In this document: piece by piece, positions 12,006-23,571 of the stretch
Layout of the letters: each line of letters begins with the position of its first letter
Numbering within the stretch: the stretch's first letter is position 1
NCBI GenBank assembly: GCA_947579605.1
Contig: OX388305.1
Coordinates: forward strand, 27,541,542-27,605,541
Length of the DNA stretch: 64,000 bases
DNA from: Athripsodes cinereus
Lineage: Eukaryota > Arthropoda > Insecta > Trichoptera > Leptoceridae
Direction: 5' to 3'
Program-made: the position numbers and the translations under genes
Notes under the pieces: model-generated
Told to the model about the DNA's origin: nothing
Database searches by the model: none
Seen by the model: only the letters and a program-made list of their open reading frames with translations

Positions 12006-12054
12006 TTCTAAAAATATTAAATAAAAAAAAAAAATATGTGTAGGAAATGGTTAG

Positions 12055-12155
12055 GTGGAAGAAATACTCTGCGATAAACTCGCCCCTATTGATTTTATGG
12101 TTGTTTTAGATTTGTATGTATTTTGTGTAAATTCACTTGTAATCGATGTAAATTA
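12055..12155 (+). repeat. Family B fragment
   Basis: Contains TCTGCGATAAACTCGCCCCT and CTTGTAATCGATGTAAATTA, matching family B at 10490 and 62240, with a decayed tail. Confidence 0.55.
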
Positions 12156-12159
12156 TTTA

Positions 12160-13138
12160 ATAATGGTATCAAAAAGAAACCTTCATATTTTTTCATAGAT
12201 TTATTCGTAGATTTTTTCGTAATGTGGTAAATAGTTTTTCTTGGAAAACGACAGTATTTCAATTTTAACAAAATTATGAAAATCATATTTTTATTGTTAA
12301 GAAGATTATAAAAAAAAACATATTCGAATAGCATGAGAGATTCGCTGAATAACAAACAAAGTATTAAATAATATCCTTGAAATCTAAAGTTAAGAAGCAA
12401 AAGTTGACATAAACACCATGAAAATTATTTGAAATAAATCTGCGAATATAATTCAGTATAAGGTACATAAATAAGTACATATATTAAAACGGGAAAACAA
12501 TGAATTGTAATTTACAAGAGATAACGTTTATTTTGTTTGTTTGAGATAACCGAAAATTGAAGCTCACAGTATATCTCAATATAGATACCTATAATAGGTA
12601 CAACAACGTAATGAAAACGTCATTGATAAACAAAACAGATTATATTTATAGCATAGATAGTCCGTAGTAGGAAACTAATCAAGTAGGTACCTAATGATGA
12701 AACCTACCCAACCTACAGTATCTATAAACACATAACTACGTACTTTATGCCCCAGTGCCCTAAAGCCCTAACACGATAAAATATATTAGAATATTCGAAA
12801 AACAAAACATATTTGTCTATGATTTTAATATTGATGAAATAATATGATATATCTAAGTAATATTAACAAGCGTCGGTTAATACAATAAATATACGGATAT
12901 TCAATTTTTATTACTATTGGACAAAATCATTTATTATTATTACTATTGGACAAAATTAAAGTGTCGTTTACATGCCAAAGCACCTCAAAGACATTGTACA
13001 ATTTCTAAATTCTATGATATTACATTCACGTCATGAATCGCGGATGTATAAAGGTATCCGCGTCAAGTTATATTGGATTACTTTAATTATTTAGGATACT
13101 AAATGTATCCACGTCAAAAATGTAAAACAGAATATAAT
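12160..13138. other. AT-rich spacer, no gene seen
   Basis: No coding signal. A short direct repeat of TTATTACTATTGGACAAAAT occurs at about 12907-12955. Confidence 0.5.
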
Positions 13139-13140
13139 AA

Positions 13141-13260
13141 TCAATAATACTTAATAAAATAAAAGGTTTTCAAGTCCTTTCTGAATGTTTTAAGATCTGC
13201 AGCCTGCCTAAGCTCAAGAGGCAATCCATTCCAGAGGTACCAGATGTGAATTGATTTGTT
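13141..13260 (-). pseudogene. LINE C-terminal fragment (CR1/Jockey-like)
   Basis: The minus strand encodes WNGLPLELRQAADLKTFRKD followed by LKTF and a stop soon after. The pattern WN-LP--IR-A--L--FK--LKTYLF is the usual carboxyl end of CR1/L2/Jockey-type non-LTR retrotransposon polyproteins, just after the RT domain. Only ~40 codons are recognisable; the reading upstream (13260-13383) no longer looks like RT. It is a 5'-truncated, dead copy. Confidence 0.7.
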
Positions 13261-13383
13261 AACGTCGACTGATTTGTCGATTTTGTTATGTAGCTGATAT
13301 TGTGCAAAAACAAAAAAAAAACAATAACTAAATAAAATTCCGTCTTCACTGATTTTCAATCTACAGCTGTTAGTCATTTGCAA

Positions 13384-14180
13384 CTATTATATTATGTAAT
13401 TATAATCTCTACAAGTTACTATGCGAAATATACGAAGGGGTAGGACGACATAATTATATTAAATTTATATGAAATCCAGCCTATTGTATTAAGTAATATA
13501 CTAAGACAAATGATAATTTATTCTGGGTACAAAGCATATTAAAGGTAGGTGTAATTACACAGGTAAATAGATAGAAACAAATTATTGCATTCCTATTAAG
13601 AAACAAAGCGGGGTGTGCTTAGTAAGTACCTTTTATTACTTGTACTTATAGGAAGTTATTCGTGAGACCCACTCGGATAGGGGTAGTAGTACCTGGGTAG
13701 ATAAGAGGGGAATACCGTGGAAAGACGGTACAGCGATAGGGAAGGAGGGTTGCTTCAAGTTCTCTATGATATTTATGCCTTCTAATAACACAAGTTTTGT
13801 GACTGGATACTGACATGGGAGGTTCGTGAGCAAACAATTACAATTTAATATCATTACTGAATAAAATATTTTTAAGTACGTAATTATAAAAATAGGAAAT
13901 TATAAAAAAAGTATACGCAACTGTATGAATTGATAGCTTTCTTCTGTTTTAGATGTAAAAAATGGTAGAAATCGCTTAAGTTATTGAAATTAAATTAATT
14001 CGTTTATTAGGTATAAAAATATCGTTCCTACTTATGACAAAAAAAAACCCAATTATAACCTTCTTTCATATGTTTTGTTTAACAATTTAAATAATATTGC
14101 AATTAATAAATTTGATTCACGCAGCCTATATTTCTTTATATATGTTGATTTCTAATTTAGCAGTATACTCTTATATTTAG
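13384..14180. other. AT-rich spacer, no gene seen
   Basis: Two overlapping short minus-strand frames at 13636-13854 have no family resemblance. Nothing else is recognisable. Confidence 0.45.
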
Positions 14181-14184
14181 TAAA

Positions 14185-14357
14185 TTACAGCAACGAGTTT
14201 GGATTTTCTTCTCCATTCCTCCCTAGTCTCTTTAGTTCTACTTATGTGCCACGGTTCACGTAATTCTTTAGTTGGTCCATATCAGCGTATCTTGGTCGGC
14301 TTCTACCATTTCTTTCTTCGGTCCTCCCCTCTACGATGGTGATAAGCAGTCTTGGGT
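14185..14357 (-). pseudogene. LINE C-terminal fragment, VELKRL family
   Basis: Minus-strand translation gives LLITIVEGRTEERNGRSRPR, then YADMDQLKNYVNRGT, a stop, VELKRL and, one frame away, EEWRRK-like residues. The order is the same as in the copy at 48741-49166 (AEGKTEGTNGRGRPR, YMDQLKRGMNCGSY, VELKRLAEN). It is an RTE-like LINE carboxyl end, broken by at least one stop and one frameshift. Confidence 0.7.
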
Positions 14358-14359
14358 GC

Positions 14360-15478
14360 CTGATTTAACAGTATTATAAAAAAATAATATTTTCTTATCT
14401 TAAATTTCTGGTAGGAAAATTTTATAACTAAGAGAACTATTATTTTCAGACTGAATAAACCAACTTTTTTAGAAAAATTGCGATTGAGATGAATTTTTGA
14501 AATACGAACGATTATTTAGATGTGAATTAACATCAATTTTTACTCGTCTACATTAACATATAATATTTTATCTGGCGATAGCACATCACAGATATCCATT
14601 CGCACTGCAGCTGGAATATTAGCATTTCTATTTTCCTTCTCTCATCGCCTCGCCTCTTCTAAACGAATTCTTCACATCCACAGCGAAACTTTTCCTAACA
14701 TCGTCAACAATTTCCCAAGAAAGTGGAATATTTCTCGTCTTTTCACCATAGTGGGTACAACCATCCGCAACATGAAATTGCAACACAGTTTAATGCAGCA
14801 CGAATACGTTTACATATTATATTGTAGTAGTGTATACTCACAATATAATAAAAACTCAAAATATTCCTGGATATCATTGGATTGATAAAGATTACGTTAT
14901 GTATACCCGTGTTTTCAAGTTTTATTCGATCGTTTACGAAAGCCGAACTGTCTCAATGCAGCGATAAAAATGTCGTTTAAGTTTTATATGATTTTGTGTT
15001 TTTCATCCTTTAAGAGCAATCTTTGTTTTTATATTCCAATAGTCGATACAGAAATTTATTCTAAGGATTGAATAGCAAATACTACTTAAATGTAAATCTT
15101 CAGTGAGGAAATGGTACTGAACTACGATCATCAATATGGGTTTATTGTATATCATGGTAATCTAACAAAGTTTCACAGAAATTACTGTTGAATAGTATTT
15201 TGTCACTCACGTGTCGTCATGTATACTTTAGCCTATGTATGTATATATAATTAATTGTATGGTTAAAACGAGAATATATGAATAAAACATCTAACGCTCT
15301 GTAGGTACTTTATGTCGAGATCAGACAAATTATTTGCAAAGTAATTAACGATCGAAAAATTTAACCTTAAGCACTTTAACAAGTAGGTATGTGTCGAGTG
15401 TTTTGTGGAGCTTTCAAGTTATAAAACACAACTTTTGATGTTTTCGAAGGGTTGTCGGTATAGTAGGTAATTCAATGA
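14360..15478. other. AT-rich spacer, no gene seen
   Basis: No coding-like frame or recognised repeat. Confidence 0.5.
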
Positions 15479-15479
15479 A

Positions 15480-15690
15480 TAATTCTTGAAAATTCAAAAC
15501 AGCCTACGTTTTTAATAGATCGCGTGTAAGGGAGGCAGTGTGTGTTTCAATAATAGCTGCATTTAACCAAACGGAAATGAATCGGAGATAGCAGTTCACG
15601 GATGTTTTTTCTCCCTTGAAACGCCATCCGCTGTCGTAGTACCGGCTGCATCAGGTATTTATTAGGCAATCATAAATCTCCGCTTCGTGG
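15480..15690. promoter_or_regulatory. Unique GC-richer patch, possible regulatory DNA
   Basis: GC content rises compared with both flanks and the sequence is not repeated elsewhere in the window. It contains TATTTATTAGGCAATCATAA, with homeodomain-type ATTA/TTAT cores. No frame spans it. A regulatory role is inference only; sequence conservation between species would be needed to support it. Confidence 0.2.
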
Positions 15691-18600
15691 GTGGAAGCGT
15701 CAATTTCCTCGAATTACTCTGCGTTTTGTTTCACAAATCTTCCTGTAAAGCAATCACATTTTACTTCCCTAGTGATAATGGTATAATTTTATTTACAAAA
15801 AGAGCTCTCTTACTGATATTGAGACGTGAATATATTTATTTAATTTTATTCGTTTTCCAGGACACAACCAGTCTCTTAACAATCAAAATATACAAAATAC
15901 CCATATAAAATAAAAAAAAAAAATAAACCAATCAACGTCTCACAGACAATAAATGGGCAAATTGTTTCGATACAAAAATATTAAACAACGGTACTCATCA
16001 ATGATTCAAAATATTGTGGATGATATTAATTTGAGTTACCTAAACATTTTTAAATATTATAATTTTATGTATTATATTATTATTTTATCAAACACAGCCA
16101 ATAAGAAATAATTGATAATAACCAAACTTTTGTATCCTTGTATGTGTAAGTTTAATAAGTTTGGTGTTTTAGAGTACCTACATATATTTTAATATAATAT
16201 GTAGGTAGGTATGGGATATATTATGGGAAAAGTTGTGATTTATATACATAATTTAAATTACGCATAAATAATAAAGCTTATTTTTACAACATGGATTAAT
16301 ATCTGCTAAAAGTGAAGTTTCTATGTTGGTTTTAAGTTTACGTTTTCCAGCTTCAATGTGACCCACCGTCCACCCAAATACTGCAGAAGTCTGATGATTT
16401 CCACTTATCTGAAGTGATTTTTCTTTAGAATCGTTTTTCGATCACTATAATTTTGAAAAGTTTTAGTAGGTTATCATTAAACCATCACTTAGAGCAATAT
16501 AATCTTAAAAAAAATATCCTGCTTAGATCGCTTTGGCCAAAAGCTGTTATGGTCTCAGTGCAGGGTGATATTTTTAAAATAGTAATAATAATCACTAGCC
16601 CAAACACGGCCTAACTATATGACTAATCTATTGTCGTCTGATGTACCAAACTTTTTTCTTCGGTATTATTATCACACGAGTCACGTGTATTATAATATGT
16701 ATGTAGAATAGAATATTCATTAGATCCAACCGATGCGAGTGTAATATTTTCCTTTTCATTTCTCGGACGCATCATTAACGGAAAGATACACAAACACAGC
16801 TCGTTCCCATTGCTTGAAATGGCTATGCCCTTCATTTTCCATTAGGGGCTAATTCCACCCACCCCGGGTGGTGCCGGGAAACAGGTTTTCGCAGACCATA
16901 AAGATTCATTACGGACCCCGGCTCCGGTCCCTCGTCCCCGTCCCCTTGCCCCTCTCCTATCACCCCTCTTCATCTTTTCTCTCTCAGGCAATACCTTTTT
17001 ATTTTCTAGAAGTGTAGATAGAAAGGATTAACGGGGAATATAGTATCAAGCAACTATTACAATGTACAACTTGTTTTAATATCCTGTTTGGGAAATATAA
17101 AATTTTGTTGGAATTTGTCCTTATGCTCGCAGCGTCTACTTGAACAAGCTTTAAGTACATATAATGAAGACGAAAATATTAATTTCATAGATAATTTCTG
17201 AAAATTTAATAGATGTACCTTATCTTCTGTGAATTCTTCTATGAACAATTTATTAGAGAAGAGTTACAATTTAAAATTGGTATTATTATATAATTAATGG
17301 TTTCAGATATCTATGAAATAAATTATCAGTAAAATGTACGATGTATCAAAATTAATATAAAATAAACATGTAGATTTCATGGTTTAATACAAGATAATAC
17401 ACGGACAAGAACACTGCTCAGAGGTCTAGTCTCGGATCAATTTTCTAGCTCCGATGAGATTGACAAGACAGGCCCTACCCTTCTATGTTGAAGAAGTCTG
17501 AAATCAATATAATTGCAATTCAGTTCTGAGTAGGTATGCTTATGTGGTGGACTTGTAAGATGTGGGTCTGGCCAAGTATAAATATAGTTTGAAAAGAGCA
17601 AAAATTTCGTCTCAACGGAGTGACTGATTTTATTTTTTAGCTATTTTTGTGTTTTCATTTATCCATATGACAAAGGGATTCCTGCTGTTTTTTTAATTGT
17701 TAATTTAAATCTGCATCTGAATTATTGTCTGTACTAGCTCTTTTGATGTATTTATTTTTTATGTATGAAAAAGCTTATTAATGGCTGTTAACGAATGAAT
17801 AAATAAAATAAATAAATACGTGGCTTGAACATTAAATATTCCAGGGATGATCATGTACTGTGTGCGAAGAATCAACCCATATGACGTATCGTTCAGTTTT
17901 CGTTGCCTACTACACGAGGAAAGTCTCATTTTAATGATAACACTAAGCTTATTGCCTGAAACATAAAAAAATGCAGTCAATTAAAGTGTGTTGTTGTTAT
18001 TATGAAAATACACAATAATAGCTGAAATAGCTAGTAATACCTCACATAAGCTCCTATCGCTGGCAATAGAACGAAACAACAGTAATAACAAATGAAAGAA
18101 TGTTTGTTCTGTTTTTAAAAACACTTCATGCACAATTTTCACAGTGTATTCTCTGTGGGAAACCCCCTCGACTTCAGCTACTTTTCTGGCTCTGGGTGCT
18201 GGATGCTGGGTGACTATCTACTTACACTTCGCACCCTCAAGGTATATATAACATATAGGTAGGTAATTATCTCTTTTTATATTATTTCTCCCTCACATTC
18301 ACTATTCACACAAAGCATTACTCTTTTTAAGTCGAACACGGTGTTTAATTTAACAATATATTGCATGCTTATTTAACAACAAAATGTTATATTTTGGGTA
18401 TGAAAGGGAGTTTATTATTATTATTACCAGGACGGAGTTTTTAAAATGAAGAAAGTACTTAAATATTTTATTTCTGTTACATTTGAAACCTTCAAACATA
18501 CCCACATTCACCTAAGAGAATACTTATTTAAGAGTATTTACTATGACAGTATTAACAGTTTAATATTAACTGTAAATTCAGCATGGTTCAGAGAGTAATT

Positions 18601-19364
18601 AATATTCATTATCATTTATCTAAAAACTTTTCTACTAATTTTTTGTAATATTTGAACCTGCATGTGCTATTTATGGGTACGATGAATTTTCATTTTAAGG
18701 AATACTTTTAAATATTATGCTGTGGTACCTTTGACGACAAGTATGATACACACATACAATTTTCATTATCGAGAAATACGAATAATAGATGCAATCAATC
18801 ATAAAGAACAATAGTTTTTTTGTCTTGTAAATTCTAAAATAAGGGATATTTAAACATACAATCTAATGAATTCAAATATTCGTCAGATTTGTTCCAAAAC
18901 CACTACGTAGAACAAAGAGATGAAAAACACAAAGTAATGACAAGCTAGATAATTGGTAAAGCAGGTATATCAGTTCCATTCCATAAACTCTTATTATACC
19001 AGAACATAAATTGCATAAGACAGCTTGTTTGATTTTGCCCAACGTGTTGGCTGGCTGGCTGGACGTAGTAAAGTTTGTGAACGATTTGAATAACGTAATG
19101 AATATATTATTACGGCAAATGTCGGAACAAATTACTTCACGTTCATAATATATAACGATAATAATAATAATATTTATTTATTTGTTGAGATGTTTTTGTT
19201 TTCATCAACACTCTCTGTGCTATTTTGGTAAATATTAAAAATGTTTTAATATTCCAAAATAAATTACCTCATAAATATTTTAGCTTGTATATATGTACCT
19301 AGGTGCCTATGACTCATTAATTCACAGCGTACATAAATCATCTGGACTGATAATATTAGGATCC
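15691..19364. other. Mostly unique AT-rich DNA with small patches
   Basis: Contains a family D repeat (listed separately) at 16521-16598 and a GC-rich patch at 16850-16985 (CCACCCACCCCGGGTGGTGC, then a C-rich run), which includes the inverted pair CCACCC/GGGTGG. No convincing gene. Scattered short frames show no domain resemblance. Confidence 0.45.
16521..16598 (+). repeat. Family D short repeat
   Basis: AGATCGCTTTGGCCAAAAGC, TGTTATGGTCTCAGTGCAGG, then GTGATATTTTTAAAATAGTA and an AATAAT tail. A second copy lies at 49478-49550. The fixed 3' end and short AAT tail suggest a retroposed 3' fragment. Confidence 0.6.
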
Positions 19365-19368
19365 TTAA

Positions 19369-20072
19369 GGGCCCCGTTTAGCAAAAATGGTAAAATTTTC
19401 TATTTTCAACAAATTTGATAGAAAAACTACCAAAACTTGTTGACCCTTGCGAACATATTGATTTGATAAAATAAAAAATCAAATATTTATTACCAATATT
19501 AGTTTTTTACTAAAAAATAAATAAATCGACGAGATTTATTAAGGTACTCTTTGTTATATCAAAATACAAATTATTTGTAAAATATATATATTTTTTATTC
19601 ATCTTATCAAGGATATAAATACTAATAATTTTAGCAATTTTTTTTAGTATACAAAAAAATGAGTTCATGTGGTGATTTTTGGTTTCAAAATATGAGAAAT
19701 TTTATCAAAAAAATAAATTTTTTAATTCGGTCAATATCCATGAAAAAAACAAAAAAAAAAATTTTTTGTTCTATAATTGTAATAACTAAGTATCTAAATA
19801 TTCTCAAAATTAAAATAAATATATGGAAATTTGTAGGATTCTCGTGTATTTATGTGCCAAACTCACCCCCGAATTCGATTTTTAGAAATATGCTTTTTTA
19901 TAAACGAAAACTATGAATCGAGTTTATTTTTTTTAAAGTTTGATATTGGTAAATTATATTTGTTTTCATATTTTTTCAAATCAACATGTTCGTAGGGTCA
20001 ACAAGTTTTGAGAGTTTGTGTACCAAACTTGTTGAAAATTGAACGTTTTATCGTTTTTGCTAAAGGGGCCCC
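19369..20072. mobile_element. Long-TIR element flanked by TTAA
   Basis: 704-bp element between TTAA at 19365-19368 and 20073-20076. The left end starts GGGCCCCGTTTAGCAAAAAT; the right end in reverse complement starts GGGGCCCCTTTAGCAAAAAC. The inverted similarity continues for about 150 bp, through AAAACTTGTTGACCC and ACATATTGATTTGA, with scattered differences. TTAA target use is typical of piggyBac, but the ends do not start with the usual CC-type piggyBac termini, so superfamily is uncertain. The interior is extremely AT-rich; an 85-codon frame there is lysine/isoleucine rich and looks random. Confidence 0.75.
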
Positions 20073-20335
20073 TTAATCTTGTTCTTCTGAAGATGACATT
20101 GACAGTGTCGCTGAGAAATAGTAAAACATATCATAAAATAGTAATCGTTAATCAATCACGACGCACATTAAAAACTTATACCTATATTTTCTAGAAAAGT
20201 AAAAAAAAAACATAGCCATCTTTCAGAACCCAAACCCATTGAGCATATTTGTGTATTAAGACATTGGTTTGAATGTAGTGTTTTCTCCAAAAATATTTCA
20301 AAAAGTTTAATACAAAGCAATTCATTCTAAAACCG

Positions 20336-20450
20336 TTATATTTTTTCTGTAAAGTACCCTATTTTTACCATATTTGTTTGCTCAAAGTTGGCGATCACCT
20401 CAGCGAGCCTGTCCTTGTCCTGCGCTGCTGAGAACAGCTTCTTCACATTT
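20336..20450 (-). CDS. Candidate exon or pseudo-exon, unknown gene
   Basis: A sharply GC-rich minus-strand stretch (about 20385-20447) is open and reads NVKKLFSAAQDKDRLAEVIA, then NFEQTN. The composition is charged and helix-like, unlike the random lysine/isoleucine frames nearby. On the minus strand a possible acceptor (GCTGTTCTCAG) precedes it and a possible donor (ATGGTAAAAA) follows FEQTN. The upstream part of the same strand (20450-20510) is also GC-richer but frame-broken. I do not recognise the protein; it could be a real small exon, an old gene fragment carried by a transposon, or a LINE scrap. No neighbour supports any of these. Confidence 0.3.
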
Positions 20451-20649
20451 CAGATGCCAGTTCACTACTTTGAGTTTCACAGCCAGAACGTAAAGTACCT
20501 TCCATGTAACCCAAATGGTTTCGAAAATTTACTCTTTTACGATAGATGACGATGGCTAGTACTTCCTTGACGACGCAGGGTTCAATGCTAGTATAAAAAT
20601 AGTTAACATTTAAACACGTGAATATATATGTCAACAATACATATTTTTT

Positions 20650-21685
20650 TTGTATTCAAACAAAGTTATTTAAAGAAAAGACTAGCCTGCCAAATATTAT
20701 TCTAACATATGTAGATTAGTCACGTATGTAGCCTTGTAATAATATCACGTGAACGTAAATATAAAACGACGACTTGATGACGTAAAAAAATGAAAGTTAG
20801 AGCGAAATTACATTTTTGGGCACGGTGAAAATATTGTAGAGCTTAAAACAAAGTTTTCACGATTGCGTACTTGCTTATCGTTTTAATGAAATAGAATGAA
20901 ATGATAATATAAAACCAAAAATTATACCTTATCTGAAACATAAAAATAATTACATTTGTTTGCAAATAGTACTAAAGTTATTGTAAGTACGCAATTTGAT
21001 TGAAGCGAAAATGGATAATAAAGTTTGTAATATTATGTAAAAAATTTTTGTAAAGGAACCATTCATAAAGGCCGTGTATTATTTCTTTTTGCCAAGAAGA
21101 AGAACCTATCTACATTATTTTCGCCCGCATTAATAAAATTCCTCTTTTGGTTCACAATATTGTCTAAGATTATTATTGTCAGAAAAAACTTTTCATATAA
21201 AACCGCTAACGGCCTTGTTTAAGTCGCCATATTATAACTAGACAGAAATGTTAGTAATTCTATGGAGCGAACGCGGGTCACCATTCTCACACGTACACCC
21301 CAATATTACCATTCACTGCAGGGTGTACGATTTAAGTAAATAATCCTGCTAGAAAAGTGACAGCAAAAAAATAAAACCTATCAAAATGATTAGCACAAAT
21401 TAAATTTTATTTCTGAATAATATAAGTTAATTAATTTTTTTGCAATTTGACAGAAGAAAAAGAACATAATAAAGATTGTCGAAACTTTTGGTCAACTTTC
21501 ATATTTTTTGTAAAATACCCAGGATACTGGAGAGTTACGGGAAGGGTCTACTTAATTTTAACACTGGATGTAGATGGATGATTAAGTTTAGTAAGGCAAC
21601 ACTCTTATATACGGAGATATACCTAGATTAAAGTAAATTAATTTAAATATAATATGAAATTTCTAAATACATACTGTTATTGTTA
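20650..21685. other. AT-rich spacer, no gene seen
   Basis: No coding-like frame or recognised repeat. Confidence 0.5.
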
Positions 21686-21689
21686 GGTA

Positions 21690-21775
21690 TGTACAGGATG
21701 ACTTATATAGTCGTTAAATTTAGCAAGTCCGCTAGCTAGTTGTGGGAGAGGTCGTGATGGTGTAGATAGATGATA
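21690..21775 (+). repeat. Family A fragment, 3' end
   Basis: ACAGGATGACTTATATAGTC, AAGTCCGCTAGCTAGTTGTG, GGAGAGGTCGTGATGGTGTA and a GATAGATGATAG tail match the 3' end of family A. Confidence 0.55.
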
Positions 21776-21779
21776 GTTC

Positions 21780-23335
21780 ATAAAAGTAAAAATACCAAAT
21801 CCTGCCAAATTCCTAGCACTCTGCTAAATCCAACCACGCTTTTGGCTCTGCTATCATAATACAGAGCGGGCAGTCATTTTAGATACCTACATGCATACCA
21901 ATATTTAGTAGGTATATAGAGCCTGTACGAGAATTGTAGATATTATGTTTCGTAGGTATATGATATTATTGCGATGGCCTCTCGGATTCAAACTTTATGC
22001 CAACTCTACACTTCGTACACACGTTTCGTCTCACTAGAGATGCATTAAAACAATGTTCTTCAAACTTTATTAAAAAGAGTGATCACCAATTAATTAATGA
22101 AAACCCAAATAATAATGTTAAAGTATATTTATTTTTCAAAAAGTTAAATATATTATATAATTTCATGAAATATATTTCAGAACAATAAATTCAAGATAAG
22201 TCAATTTTCGGGAAAACTAACGGCAGCAGTGGGAATATTTTGCTATCACGTTATTTTGAAGTAAGGTAAAAAACAAAAAAAAAAATGAAGGATTAACTAT
22301 GTAACAGTTTTGAGACATTTTAAATGTTTTTAAAAAAGTATTATTTTTCTCGTCAATGGCAGCGGCTATGTGAAATCGACCACGATCTATATAAAATCAA
22401 GTAATAGGAGAGAATTGTATGATACTCTTCCAAAAACATTGAAAACAACAAAAAATACAATAAAAAAATTACTAAATTAATTTCTCATTTTATTTCCACA
22501 TATTATAAATGTTATAAAAACAAGAAATAAAAGTAATAATTCAATTTCATTATATCTTAATATTGCTTCATGGTGCTTGTTGGCTCAATAATAATGAAAA
22601 AACCCGCTAATATACTCAAAGAAGGTTTTCATAGAGTATACAATTGTTTGAGAACAGTTGAATCAGTTCGTTATTTCATACATGGTCGGATTTTAGGCGC
22701 TGTAATATAACGCAAATGTTTTCTTCGTCTTTATTGCGGTTTTTTGTTAAGTTTAATTATACTGAAAGAAAATATACAAGCATTATATTGTTATGGGATA
22801 AATAAATATTATTATTATTGTTATACACTCTTATCCAGTCGGACGTTGAAGGAGACGGCTTACAAATAAAACATACACATTGCATATCGTAAATTTTATA
22901 ATGGCTTAATAAAAATCTCCGTGATTTGCAGTTTATGGGTGCAAATGAAATTTGATGGGATGGAAGCGCCAAAAATCTTTATAGAGTTGAATGTAATTAT
23001 TACGTACTTAGGGATAATAATGTAACAATACAATGGGGATTTTATTGCAAATGAAGTACCTGCCTGGAGACATTATTTAAGAGAAACGAGTGAAATATAT
23101 AACAACCTACTATTATTAATAGAGATATTTTTTTTATTTATTTATTCTTAAAGTTTTCACCTATACAAAGTTAACACAGACAATTCATTTTATGCCTATA
23201 AGTCTATTGGTATTTAATTTTGACATGATATTTTTTTCCCATGATACAACAGGGTTGGTGATTTTTATTAGTTAAGTCGTTTTAATAAAAAAATATTTAA
23301 AATATCTCCGTTTTCAATACACCGTGATCCGTGAC
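21780..23335. other. AT-rich spacer, no gene seen
   Basis: No gene-like frame. Runs of A and T and short AT repeats only. Confidence 0.5.
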
Positions 23336-23339
23336 CATT

Positions 23340-23570
23340 ACAACGATCTCAGAGCGATAGTAATGTTAGGACGTGACTCAGTCGGCACAATATCTCTCAG
23401 ATGACGTGATGTCTCTATCTACCAACTGAAAACTTATCTATTCAAGAAATCTCAAGGAATAATTCAAGCACAACCTTAGTTAGCAAAGAGCGCCCTTGAG
23501 GTGGATTTTTTTCACAAAACGGCGCTTTACAAATCATCCAAATAATAATAATAATAATAATAATAATACG
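23340..23570 (+). repeat. LINE 3' end with (AAT)n tail
   Basis: The stretch ends in a clean (AAT)n run at 23540-23567. Before it, one frame reads QLKTYLFKKSQGIIQAQP and a stop, similar to the 'LKTYLF' end of CR1/Jockey-type LINE proteins (compare 13141-13260). The upstream part is GC-richer than its surroundings but frame-broken. It is read as a 5'-truncated, decayed LINE. Confidence 0.5.
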
Positions 23571-23571
23571 A

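Noticed and set aside
12095..12400. 101-codon minus-strand frame
   Set aside because: Antisense to a family B fragment at its end and otherwise low-complexity lysine/asparagine/isoleucine; no domain.
13636..13854. Two overlapping minus-strand frames in a GC-richer patch
   Set aside because: Both frames are open over the same DNA, neither shows family blocks or splice signals.
19659..19916. 85-codon plus-strand frame as a transposon gene
   Set aside because: Extremely lysine/isoleucine rich, lies in an AT-rich interior with no transposase motif, and is much shorter than any transposase.
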